Assembly (NCBI GenBank): GCA_031284925.1
Contig: JAITXE010000019.1
Location: 1-33,513 of the forward strand
Length of the DNA: 33,513 nucleotides
Direction: 5' to 3'
Source: Methanobrevibacter sp.
GTDB taxonomy: Archaea; Methanobacteriota; Methanobacteria; Methanobacteriales; Methanobacteriaceae
This document shows positions 25,713 through 33,513 of the stretch, one piece after another. Position 1 is the first letter of the stretch. Each line of letters starts with the position of its first letter. Under the pieces are notes generated by a model. The model ran no database searches. It was not told the origin of the DNA and saw only the letters and a program-made list of their open reading frames with translations. A program made the translations under genes and the position numbers.

Positions 25713-26622
25713 GTTTATATCTTTTTAATTAACTTGATATTTAAATTTTGTTTTTATGAATTTAATTTAATACTATTTTTAGAATAAATCAATTTATTTA
25801 TAATTTAAATATATTAAATTATTTTATTTAAAAGAATTTTAATTAGTTAAATATAAATTAAATCAAAATACGATATGTATTCATCAAATAAAAATTTAAT
25901 ACTTATTTAATATTAAAAAATATTAATTAATATTATCTTTTTTACCTAAATAATCATTAATTAGTTTTTGTTTTAATATTTAATAAAAATTAATAAATAA
26001 TTTTAGAAAATAATTAATTTTAAACAAATACAATTGTTTGGAAACCTCTTTAAAATTGAAAATTTGTAAAATCATCCCGTATTAATATTTCCTTAGTTCA
26101 TAGTAATCTTAATTGGGACAATAATCATGAGTATGGCTAAACTCAATATTCCTTAATTAAGTGATTAAAAATTACCTGGTATAATTTATTAGGAACGATG
26201 ATTATTACTTCTTACTATACCCAAAATCATGGACTTAATTTTTTATATTTAAATCAATATGTTCTTGATGGAAACATGCTTTTTTAAAATTGAAAAAATT
26301 TTCACATTAGATAAACTCATTGTTGTTAATTTTAAGGAAATTATTTTTTATTAGTAATATATTAAAAAAGTGGATTTATATAATTAATAAAAAACTATTT
26401 AAGTTTATAATAATTATAATGTCATTTATTATTAATATTTTCTTAAATTAAGAGAATTTAAAAACCAAAATGTTTATATAGAATAATCATTACAAATATA
26501 AAAGAGGGAGTAAACTATATATCAATTTCATTTATTTATATTATAAAAATATAAGATGGTTATAGTCGCTCTCTTATATAAACTCTCTAATGTTATTATA
26601 TTAACTAGTTTTTAATCATTGG
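25713..26622. other. Long A+T-rich intergenic region
   Basis: No gene could be supported in nearly 1 kb between the amidase and the alcohol dehydrogenase. The first 300 bases are almost pure A/T. From about 26040 to 26290 the composition is closer to coding DNA, but both strands are broken by stops and no family is visible. Several TATA-like sequences occur, at about 26472 and 26572, each upstream of the adh promoter candidate. The region could hold decayed genes or a regulatory zone. Confidence 0.4.
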
Positions 26623-26631
26623 TTTATATAA
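26623..26631 (+). promoter_or_regulatory. Candidate TATA box for the alcohol dehydrogenase gene
   Basis: TTTATATAA lies about 60 bases before the ATG. Initiation 25 bases downstream would give a leader of roughly 30 bases containing AAGGTG. It matches the archaeal TATA consensus well. Confidence 0.5.
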
Positions 26632-26683
26632 TAACCGAACACTTAAACATAACTATTTAAATAAAGGAAATTAAGGTGTTAAA

Positions 26684-27757
26684 ATGCAAGGAAAAATGCA
26701 AGGACTCGCAATGAAAAAAATAGGTGAAATTGGTTGGGTTGAAAAAGACATACCATCTATCGGACCACAAGATGCATTAGTTAAATCTATAGCTATCGCA
26801 CCATGTACTTCTGATGTACATACAGTATGGGAAGGGGCTGTTGGTGAAAGACATGATTTAATTTTAGGTCACGAAGCTGTAGGTGAAGTTGTTGAAGTAG
26901 GAAATTTAGTAAAAACTTTAAAACCAGGTGATCGTGTTATTGTGCCAGCTATTACTCCTGATTGGGGTAGTGATGCTGCACAAAGAGGGTTTTCATCACA
27001 ATCAGGCACACCATTAGGTGGATGGAAATTTTCAAATGATAAAGACGGATCATTTGGAGAATATTTCACTGTTAATGAGGCTGATTTTAACTTAGCTATA
27101 TTACCAGAGAATATTTCACCAGCTGATGGGGTTATGCTTACAGATATGTGGTCTACTGGTTTTATGGGTGCTGAGAATGGAAGAATCCCCTTAGGAGGAA
27201 CTGTCGCTGTTTTAGGTATAGGTGCAGTAGGACTATCAGCTATTTTAGGTGCTAAATTACAAGGAGCAGGACGAATTTTCGCAGTAGGGACACGTCCAGT
27301 ATCAGTAAAAGTTGCTAAAGAATATGGTGCAACTAATATCATATCATATAAAGATGGATCTACATCAGAACAAATCATAGAAGCAACCGGTGGAGAAGGT
27401 GTAGATACTGTGATTGTAGCTGGTGGAGGACCTGATATATTAGTTGATGCAGTTAATTCTGCAAGAGCGGGATCTGTAATATCCAACATTAACTACTTTG
27501 GTCAAGGTGAAACATTACCTATTCCTCGTGTAGGATGGGGTTTTGGAATGGCTGATAAAGATATTCATACAGGATTATGTCCTGGTGGAAGAACAAGAAT
27601 GGAAAGATTGGCTGATCTTGTTACATACGGTCGTGGTGATCCTAGTAAATTAATAACCCATAAATTCGAAGGTATTGAACATATTGAAGAAGCACTCTTA
27701 TTAATGAAAGATAAACCAAGAGATTTAATTAAGCCAATTGTAATAATAGATGATTAA
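26684..27757 (+). CDS. adh: NADP-dependent secondary alcohol dehydrogenase
   Basis: This 357-residue zinc medium-chain dehydrogenase resembles the thermophilic Thermoanaerobacter brockii and Clostridium beijerinckii secondary alcohol dehydrogenases. Zinc ligands equivalent to theirs are Cys41, His63 and Asp154 (PCTSDVHT, GHEAVGEVVEVG, LTDMWSTG). The Rossmann motif GIGAVGLSAILGA is followed by VGTRP, the position that recognises the NADP 2'-phosphate (GSRP in the Thermoanaerobacter enzyme). It oxidises 2-propanol, 2-butanol or ethanol with NADP+. AAGGTG supports ATG 26684; ATG 26696 (Met5), preceded by AAGGA, is a possible alternative that aligns better with the bacterial start. The next gene turns NADPH into F420H2. 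Confidence 0.93.
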   Translation: MQGKMQGLAMKKIGEIGWVEKDIPSIGPQDALVKSIAIAPCTSDVHTVWEGAVGERHDLILGHEAVGEVVEVGNLVKTLKPGDRVIVPAITPDWGSDAAQRGFSSQSGTPLGGWKFSNDKDGSFGEYFTVNEADFNLAILPENISPADGVMLTDMWSTGFMGAENGRIPLGGTVAVLGIGAVGLSAILGAKLQGAGRIFAVGTRPVSVKVAKEYGATNIISYKDGSTSEQIIEATGGEGVDTVIVAGGGPDILVDAVNSARAGSVISNINYFGQGETLPIPRVGWGFGMADKDIHTGLCPGGRTRMERLADLVTYGRGDPSKLITHKFEGIEHIEEALLLMKDKPRDLIKPIVIIDD

Positions 27758-27781
27758 GTCCTAAAGGACTTAATCTTTTTT
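27752..27781 (+). terminator. Intrinsic-terminator-like hairpin between adh and the F420 reductase
   Basis: GATTAAGTCC (27752-27761), loop TAAA, and GGACTTAATC (27766-27775) form a perfect ten-pair stem followed by six T residues. It overlaps the adh stop codon. The ribosome binding site of the next gene follows within ten bases, so the hairpin would attenuate downstream transcription or protect the adh mRNA end rather than separate unrelated units. Confidence 0.6.
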
Positions 27782-27797
27782 AACAGGAGTTGTTTAT

Positions 27798-28478
27798 ATG
27801 AAAATAGCGGTACTCGGAGGCACTGGTGATCAAGGTTTAGGCATAGCTTTAAGATTTGTTCAAGTTGGTGAAGATGTAATAATAGGTTCAAGAAAAGCTG
27901 AAAAAGCTGAAAATGCAGCAATAAAGATTGAAGAGCTTTTAAAAAATGAAAAAGTAGGCACTGTTGAAGGTTTAAGTAATGTTGATGCAGCAGCTAAAGC
28001 AGATATTTGTATTTTAACCGTTCCAATTCTTGCACAAAAACCAACATTGGATTCTGTAAAAGAATTTGTTAAAGATAAAATCTTCATTGATGCAACTGTT
28101 CCATTACAATCAAATATTGGGGGTACACCATTCACTTATTTTAGTCTATGGGAAGGATCTGCTGCTGAAAGAACAGCATCTATTTTGAAATGCTCTGGTG
28201 CTAATGTAATCTCAGCATTTAATAATATAAGTTCTTCTAGTTTAATTAGAATTGAAAAAGAAATTGATTGTGATTGTTTAGTTGCTGGTGATGATAAAGA
28301 AGCTAAAAAAATTGTTTTTGATTTAATAGAAAAAATTCCTGGAGTTAAATGTGTTGATGCTGGACCATTAGAACAAGCAAGAACTGTTGAACGAATCACA
28401 TCTCTTTTAATTGGTCTTAATATTAGATATAAAACACATTATGGTGGTTTAAGAATAACTGGTTTACCTGAGAAATGA
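27798..28478 (+). CDS. npdG: F420H2:NADP oxidoreductase
   Basis: This 226-residue enzyme transfers hydride between coenzyme F420 and NADP. The N-terminal NADP-binding fold shows LGGTGDQGLGIALRF (residues 6-20) and the SRK set at 31-33 for the 2'-phosphate. The family stretches AILTVP-like ICILTVP, FIDATVPL and GANVISAFNNISS follow, and the C-terminus has RTVERITSLLIGLNIRYKTHYGGLRITG, the F420-binding end. AGGAG precedes the ATG. Adjacent adh supplies NADPH, so in this strain the enzyme probably works in the direction of F420 reduction when alcohol is available. Confidence 0.95.
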   Translation: MKIAVLGGTGDQGLGIALRFVQVGEDVIIGSRKAEKAENAAIKIEELLKNEKVGTVEGLSNVDAAAKADICILTVPILAQKPTLDSVKEFVKDKIFIDATVPLQSNIGGTPFTYFSLWEGSAAERTASILKCSGANVISAFNNISSSSLIRIEKEIDCDCLVAGDDKEAKKIVFDLIEKIPGVKCVDAGPLEQARTVERITSLLIGLNIRYKTHYGGLRITGLPEK

Positions 28479-28566
28479 TTAGAAATCAAAAATTTGCTAA
28501 AAAAGAACTCTAAAATTAGTATTCTATATAAGAAAAAGATTATTATACTCAGGAGTTGATTTAAAT

Positions 28567-28848
28567 ATGATTATTTTGTTAGTTGGAATGATAGTTAAAG
28601 AAAATAAAAGAGATGATTTTTTAAAAGTTACAGAATCACTTATTAAAAATACACGGTTAGAAAAAGGAAATATTGATTATAATCTGTATTTAGACACTGA
28701 AAGTGATAATAAATACCTAATGGTTGAAAATTGGAAAAATGATGAATGTTTATGCGAACATAATCAATCAACTCATTTTAAAAATTTTGTAAATGAAAGC
28801 ACTAATCTTTTATCTGAAGAAATAGAGATTAAAAAATATGAAGTTTAG
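28567..28848 (+). CDS. Antibiotic-biosynthesis-monooxygenase-fold protein
   Basis: This 93-residue protein has the dimeric alpha-beta barrel pattern of the ABM/YgiN family: an N-terminal strand (IILLVGMIVKENKRDDF), a helix, ENWKNDECLCEHNQSTHFKNF and a C-terminal strand. YgiN-like members act as quinol monooxygenases or heme-related enzymes, but many have no known substrate. CAGGAG lies upstream of the ATG. It follows npdG at 88 bases, so a role with the alcohol module is possible but unproven. Confidence 0.8.
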   Translation: MIILLVGMIVKENKRDDFLKVTESLIKNTRLEKGNIDYNLYLDTESDNKYLMVENWKNDECLCEHNQSTHFKNFVNESTNLLSEEIEIKKYEV

Positions 28849-29092
28849 TAAATATGATTAAATTATTTTCATTTTTTTTGTAGGATTATACTCTAAATTA
28901 AATAATAGAAGAATACTTAAAACATATTAGGTTTTTTAAGTGTATATTTAAGTGATTAATACTTATCTTAGATTCTAATTTTTACATTATCTTTAAATAC
29001 TTCTTCAGCAAAATTTAATATTATATTATTCTATTTTTATATAAAATTTATTTTATAATTATCAAATATCCTCAAAAATAAGGAGAATTAAA

Positions 29093-30379
29093 ATGGATTT
29101 AAACTTAAAAATAAATGGGAACGGGAAGCTGGTTATTGGAAATATTGATTCAAGTAAGATTGCTGAAGAATATGGAACTCCAGTATATATCACTGATGAA
29201 AAAAGAATTAGAGAAAACTATAGACGAGTTTTTAATGCTTTTACTAAATATCATGAAAAATTTAAAATACTTTATGCATGTAAAGCCAATCCAAATTTAG
29301 CTGTAATGAGAATTCTTGAAGAAGAAGGAAGTTCGATTGATGCTGTATCACCTGGAGAAGTTTATACTTCTTTAAAAGCTGGATTTTCTCCTGATAGAAT
29401 TTTATTCACAGGAAACAATGTTAAAAATGATGAATTAGAATTTATTAATGAAAAAAATGTTTTAATTAATCTGGATTCTATTTCTCAACTTGAAAGATTA
29501 TCTAAAATTGTAGATCCTGAAAATTATAAAATATCCTTTAGAGTAAATCCAATGGTTGGTGCAGGTCATCATGCACATTGTATTACTGGAGGAGTAATGA
29601 GTAAGTTCGGTATAAAAGAAGAAGAAGCTCCTGAAGTTTATAAAAAAGCTGTTGATTTAGGTTTTAAACCCATAGGAATTCATTCCCATATTGGATCAGG
29701 TATTTTAGATCCAAAACCTTTTAAATTAGCATCAAATGCTCTTTTAGATATTGCAGGAAATGTTGCATCAAAAGCAGATATTGATTTTGAGTTTTTAGAT
29801 TTTGGTGGAGGACTTGGAATTCCATACAAACCTGAAGAAAACATTCTTGAAATTGATAAATTCGCAAAAGAAATAACTGATATTTTTAAAACTAAAACAG
29901 GAGAATATGGATTAGGAAATCCTTATCTTTACATTGAGCCTGGAAGATATCTTGTTGGTGATGCTTCAGTTTTACTTACGAGAGTAAATACTATTAAAAA
30001 CAGCTATCGTAAATTTATTGGTGTTGATGCTGGTTTTAACACACTTCTTAGACCAGCAATGTATGATTCATATCATCATATTGTCCCAGTAAATAATGTA
30101 TTTGAGAAAGGAAATGAAAAAGTAGATGTTGCAGGTAATGTTTGTGAATCAGGTGATCTTTTTGCAAGAGATAGACCTTTGCCAAAAGTTAAAGAAGGAG
30201 ATCTTTTAGCTATTTTAAATGCTGGAGCTTATTCTTTTTCAATGGCTTCCCAGTATAATTCTAGACCAATACCAGCTGAAGTATTAGTAAATAAAGGAAA
30301 ATCAGAATTAATAAGAGAAAGAGAAACTTTTGAAGACTTATTTAATAAACAGATCATTCCGAAAAGATTAGAAAAATAG
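29093..30379 (+). CDS. lysA: Diaminopimelate decarboxylase
   Basis: This 428-residue PLP enzyme makes lysine from meso-diaminopimelate. It has the alanine-racemase-like barrel with the PLP lysine Lys64 in [30 protein letters not shown] and [10 protein letters not shown], and in the C-terminal sheet domain [13 protein letters not shown] with the Cys and Glu that reach the partner active site. [19 protein letters not shown] near the end is typical. AAGGAG precedes the ATG. Length is normal. Confidence 0.96.
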   Translation: MDLNLKINGNGKLVIGNIDSSKIAEEYGTPVYITDEKRIRENYRRVFNAFTKYHEKFKILYACKANPNLAVMRILEEEGSSIDAVSPGEVYTSLKAGFSPDRILFTGNNVKNDELEFINEKNVLINLDSISQLERLSKIVDPENYKISFRVNPMVGAGHHAHCITGGVMSKFGIKEEEAPEVYKKAVDLGFKPIGIHSHIGSGILDPKPFKLASNALLDIAGNVASKADIDFEFLDFGGGLGIPYKPEENILEIDKFAKEITDIFKTKTGEYGLGNPYLYIEPGRYLVGDASVLLTRVNTIKNSYRKFIGVDAGFNTLLRPAMYDSYHHIVPVNNVFEKGNEKVDVAGNVCESGDLFARDRPLPKVKEGDLLAILNAGAYSFSMASQYNSRPIPAEVLVNKGKSELIRERETFEDLFNKQIIPKRLEK

Positions 30380-30778
30380 ATTGTATTAATTGGTTAAGTA
30401 ATAATCCCATTTTTATACTGATTAAGCTTGTTTTAGTTTTAATTAATACTTTAAAAAATCTATGATAGAAAAAATATCAATTTTTTTCCTCATCAAAAAT
30501 CACTTAATTTATACTTTTTTACATTAGTATTTCTATTTTAATGTATTATATCATAAAATATAGTTCAAATATTTCTAGAATTTTAACAAAATATCAGTTC
30601 CTGATTAAATGATAGGGATTAAAACATAAATCTAAAAAAAACTTTTAAATAAATAATGCTAAAAAAAAACTAAGTGAAATGGATGAGTGGTTATATATGG
30701 GAAATAAATATATATTATAAAAAGTTATATAATTATATATAATAAAGATTAAATAAACATAGAATAAAGGTGATTAGT
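30380..30778. other. Intergenic region before SRP19, no gene seen
   Basis: About 400 A+T-rich bases separate lysA from the SRP19 gene. They contain TATA-like TTTTAAATAA near 30643 and a 13-codon frame at 30679 without a family match, which I do not call. I see no RNA gene. Confidence 0.4.
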
Positions 30779-31072
30779 TTGTCAACAATGGTATGGCCAG
30801 TATATATCAACTCAATAAAAACACGAAAAGAAGGTAGGAAAATAGCTAAAGAATACTGTGTAAAAAATCCTGAGTTAAATGAAATAGCTAAAGCAGCTTC
30901 AAGACTTAAATTCAATCCACAGAAAGAAGATGATAAATCTTATCCCAGCTCATGGTGGGAATACTCAGGAAGAGTAATAATAGAAACAGATTTGAAAAAA
31001 AATGATGCATTAAAAAAGATCAGTTCTTTAATTAAAAAATCTAAAGCTAATACTAAAAATAAGACAAAATAA
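30779..31072 (+). CDS. srp19: Signal recognition particle 19 kDa protein
   Basis: This protein of 97 residues is archaeal SRP19, which binds the tips of 7S RNA helices 6 and 8 and promotes SRP54 assembly. The family pattern is visible: MVWPVYINSIKTRKEGRKI, PELNEIAKAASRLKFNP, then SWWEYSGRVIIE. I use TTG 30779 because AAAGGTGAT lies just upstream; an in-frame GTG at 30770 is part of that ribosome binding site. Neighbouring lysA is unrelated in function. Confidence 0.93.
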   Translation: MSTMVWPVYINSIKTRKEGRKIAKEYCVKNPELNEIAKAASRLKFNPQKEDDKSYPSSWWEYSGRVIIETDLKKNDALKKISSLIKKSKANTKNKTK

Positions 31073-31096
31073 TATTATTTGGGGGATTATAAAAAT

Positions 31097-32947
31097 ATGG
31101 ATATAGCTATGGATTTAGAAATGGATAAATCTTATGATACTGCTAAGAAAACAATAGAAAACAGTGAAGATATTAAAATATACAGCCATAATGATTGTGA
31201 TGGAATATGTGCAGGATCTATTTTATCAACTGTTCTTGATCGATTAGGTAAAGAACATGAAAAAGAGTTTGTTCCTTTAGATAAACTTGAAAATCTAAAA
31301 ATAGAACATGAATTAACAATTTTCTCAGATTTAGGTTCTGGACAATATATTGATAAATTAGCTAAAAAATCTTCTAAAATAATTATACTTGATCATCATC
31401 CACCAATAAGAGATTTAAACTATAAAAACAGTGTTGATTATGATTTTAATGAAATAAATCCTTTACACTATGGAATCGATGGTACTCATTATATATCTGG
31501 AGGAGGACTTAGCTATTTTTTAGCTAAAAAATTTGGATATGAGGATTTAAGCTGGATTGGTATTTTATCAGCTATTGGGGACATGCAAAATTCAAGAACA
31601 GGTAAACTTGAAGGATTAAATAAAATTATTCTCCAAGATTCTGTTAATCAAGAACAGATTAAAGTAACAAATGATCTTTCTTTTTATGGAAGACAAACTA
31701 GACCAATATTTGTTGCATTATCCTATTTTGGAGACATAAAACTTCCAATTACTAATAGTACTAAAGAAACAATAGCTTTAATGAAAGAGTTAGATATTGA
31801 AAGGAAAAAAGATGGTAAATTCCGTACTTTAAGCGATTTAACAAATGAAGAGAAACAAAAACTATTCCGTGAACTTATAACAATGCTATCTAAAGAAGTT
31901 CCTGGTAAATATATAAAATATATTCCCCAACTTTTAGTAGCTGACTCCTATCAATTCTTAAATGAAAAAGAAAAAACATTCTTAAGTGATGCTTCAGAAT
32001 TTTCAACTGGAATTAATGCTTGTAGCCGTAACAATCGTGATGATATTGCATGTGAAGTACTTAAATGGGATAAATACAAAATATTCAATGAAATGAAAAA
32101 AGTTTTAAATGAACATAGAACATATTTATCTGAAATCAAAAATAAAATTGAAAAACTTAAAGAAGATAAAGATGAATCAATTATTGATGCTATGCAAAAA
32201 GTTTTAGAGGGTCATGGAACATATTTATCCGAAACCATGAACAAATTTGAAAAACTTAAGGGAGATAGATACAAACTACTTGAAGAAATGAAAGAAATTT
32301 TAAATAACTATAAAACATATTTAACTAAAAACATTCTGAAATTTGAGAAAAATATTACTAAGCTTGAAAAACTTAAAGAAAATAGATGCAAACTATTTAA
32401 AGAATTGAAAAAAGTTTTAAAAATTCATAGCAAATATGTAGATAAAACAATTGATAAATTTAAAGAACTTAAAGGAGATAGATACAAATTACTTGAAGAA
32501 ATGGAAGAAGTTTTAAAGACCCATAAAACATATTTAGCTGAAACCATTAGTAAATTTGAGAAAGATTATTATATGGTAGAAGATGAAAACATTCAATATT
32601 TTGATGGTACTGGCATTAAAAGTAATCTTGTAGGAACAATAGCTGGGATGGTTCTCAGTCAAAGTAATTGGAAAAAACCAATAATTGGATTTACACAAAT
32701 TGGAGATGATAATCCAGATATAAAAATATCACTTAGATGTTCAAGGCTTTTAGCTTATGACGGCACACATTACGGTAATATAATCCGAGAAGTTGCTAAA
32801 TCAGTTGGAGGAAATGGGGGAGGACATTCAGTTGCTTGTGGAGCATATATCCCACACAATAAAAAAGAAGAATTTTTCAAAACATTAAATGGAACTCTTG
32901 ATGAATTAAACGAAGAAAATTTAAATGATCCAAAAGAATTAAAATAA
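31097..32947 (+). CDS. DHH-family RecJ-like phosphoesterase with internal coiled-coil repeats
   Basis: This protein of about 616 residues belongs to the archaeal RecJ/GAN-like DHH phosphoesterases linked to the replisome. Numbered from ATG 31097, the DHH domain has HNDCDG (about 31-36), SDLG (78-81) and DHH (99-101). The C-terminal DHHA1 domain ends with VGGNGGGHSVACGA (about 570-583). Between them, residues 325-489 hold five related charged units, absent from typical members of this family at this length. They give a long coiled coil and explain the larger size. GGGGG precedes the ATG by eleven bases; TTG 31079 has no ribosome binding site. Exonuclease activity and partner are inferred from the family. 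Confidence 0.88.
   Translation: MDIAMDLEMDKSYDTAKKTIENSEDIKIYSHNDCDGICAGSILSTVLDRLGKEHEKEFVPLDKLENLKIEHELTIFSDLGSGQYIDKLAKKSSKIIILDHHPPIRDLNYKNSVDYDFNEINPLHYGIDGTHYISGGGLSYFLAKKFGYEDLSWIGILSAIGDMQNSRTGKLEGLNKIILQDSVNQEQIKVTNDLSFYGRQTRPIFVALSYFGDIKLPITNSTKETIALMKELDIERKKDGKFRTLSDLTNEEKQKLFRELITMLSKEVPGKYIKYIPQLLVADSYQFLNEKEKTFLSDASEFSTGINACSRNNRDDIACEVLKWDKYKIFNEMKKVLNEHRTYLSEIKNKIEKLKEDKDESIIDAMQKVLEGHGTYLSETMNKFEKLKGDRYKLLEEMKEILNNYKTYLTKNILKFEKNITKLEKLKENRCKLFKELKKVLKIHSKYVDKTIDKFKELKGDRYKLLEEMEEVLKTHKTYLAETISKFEKDYYMVEDENIQYFDGTGIKSNLVGTIAGMVLSQSNWKKPIIGFTQIGDDNPDIKISLRCSRLLAYDGTHYGNIIREVAKSVGGNGGGHSVACGAYIPHNKKEEFFKTLNGTLDELNEENLNDPKELK
32069..32563 (+). repeat. Five tandem 96-117 bp units inside the DHH phosphoesterase gene
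   Basis: Five in-frame units, starting near 32069, 32168, 32264, 32381 and 32477, encode 32-39 residues each with the pattern KLLEEMKKVLKTHKTYLAET plus KFEKLKGD. Period is 32-33 residues except unit three, which carries about seven extra residues (KNITKLEKL). At DNA level they are clearly alike but diverged, for example GATAGATACAAA at units three and five and AATAGATGCAAA at unit four, so the duplications are not fresh. Boundaries are approximate. Confidence 0.8.
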
Positions 32948-32969
32948 AAGAAAAAAGAGGAAAACTTAG

Positions 32970-33386
32970 AGTGAAGAAGACACTCCTTATATTTTTGGTA
33001 TTAATGAAAGATTTAATAAAGAATTAATAAAGAAAGCTTACAATAAATTGATTTTTACTTATCACAAGATGCATATGAAGAGTTACTATGATGATAATAA
33101 GAATAAATTAGCTAACATAAATATAGAAGTTATTGATAGTAAAGGGATTATAAGTAAAGGAATTACTAAAACATTTAATATTGGTGGAGTTTTCTTAAAT
33201 CATCCCATTTTGGAATTGAAATTGATAAGTATTCCCTATGATTATGCTTCAAAAACAGTTTAAATCAACCCACTGGAAATGAAAATTTCACTGATAGAAC
33301 TTAAAAACAATATAAAATTTAGAATAGTGTTTCTTAAAGAGAGGATAATAAATTTATTAAATTTAAAAAGTAAAATTTTCATCTAA
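32970..33386 (+). pseudogene. Decayed J-domain protein gene
   Basis: In one forward frame from 32970, YIFGINERFNKELIKKAYNK then LIFTYH closely follow the J-domain pattern of the intact gene at 20351-20569 (INEAYNKQIFTYHPD). The HPD motif is lost: it reads HKM. There is no start codon after the TAG at 32967 except a poor TTG at 33048, and a TAA at 33261 interrupts a frame that then runs on to 33384. The C-terminal extension (SKGITKTFNIGGVFLNHPI) is not a J domain. All this points to a dead gene. A remote chance remains that it is a J-like protein with an alternative start. Confidence 0.6.
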
Positions 33387-33513
33387 AAATAAAAAATCTT
33401 AAAACTTCATGTATTTCACTTAGTACATATATATGTAGCATATCATATTTGGTACTTTTAATGATTTTTTAAAAACTTGATTTTTCAATATGTTTATTTT
33501 TTAAAAAATAAAA

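Noticed and set aside
26203-26286. Short forward frame reading MIITSYYTQNHGLNF
   Set aside because: No ribosome binding site and no recognisable family; likely chance or an unidentifiable relic.
26869-27489. 206-codon open frame antisense to the alcohol dehydrogenase
   Set aside because: It lies wholly within a well-supported gene, has no ribosome binding site and a composition that mirrors the sense codons.
30679-30720. 13-codon frame upstream of SRP19
   Set aside because: Too short, no ribosome binding site and no family or context to support it.
32069-32563. Regular repeats that might be read as a CRISPR array
   Set aside because: Period is about 96-117 bases, units are diverged and in frame with a coding sequence; no short identical repeats or unique spacers.

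Overview
This A+T-rich window comes from a methanogenic archaeon, most likely Methanobrevibacter or a close relative in Methanobacteriales. The evidence is a full energy-converting hydrogenase B (Ehb) gene set, an archaeal GatE, aIF2-beta, SRP19, a methanogen-type chorismate lyase, an F420-dependent NADP reductase, a cobyrinate/Ni-sirohydrochlorin amidase, and GGAGG- or GGTGAT-type ribosome binding sites. The genus is an inference; Methanosphaera is not excluded.

Layout. 61-1625 (minus): a YigZ/IMPACT protein, then ehbQ and ehbP. 1719-5807 (minus, with mobile-element debris): a compact putative RiPP locus. It holds a 36-codon precursor peptide ending in two cysteines, a radical SAM/SPASM maturase, an ABC exporter, and the decayed C-terminus of a second maturase. 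5840-15593 (minus): ehbO back to ehbA, fifteen contiguous subunit genes. The RiPP locus therefore sits between ehbO and ehbP, inside what is elsewhere one 17-gene ehb operon. 15970-16053: tRNA-Leu(GAG). 16192-19811 (plus): galU, an unrecognised basic coiled-coil protein, and gatE. 19957-20569 (minus): a one-helix membrane protein and a minimal J-domain protein. 21157-25712: a flavodoxin-like protein, chorismate lyase, the homoaconitase/IPM isomerase large subunit, aIF2-beta and the CbiA/CfbB amidase. 26684-28848 (plus): secondary alcohol dehydrogenase, F420H2:NADP oxidoreductase and a small monooxygenase-fold protein. 29093-33386 (plus): lysA, SRP19, a DHH/RecJ-like phosphoesterase with a five-fold internal coiled-coil repeat, and a decayed J-domain gene.

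How the genes work together. Ehb uses the ion gradient to make low-potential ferredoxin for carbon assimilation; Mrp-like subunits (EhbA-F, I), a NuoH-like subunit (EhbO), the NiFe module (EhbM/N) and ferredoxin subunits (EhbK/L) are all visible. The alcohol dehydrogenase makes NADPH, which the adjacent F420 reductase can turn into F420H2, so the pair should let secondary alcohols or ethanol serve as electron donors. The RiPP locus is the best candidate for an undescribed system: peptide and maturase have their own predicted promoter, and an exporter lies upstream on the same strand. Scars nearby (an IS5-like transposase remnant, a short TIR element, a truncated second maturase) show that it has been rearranged.
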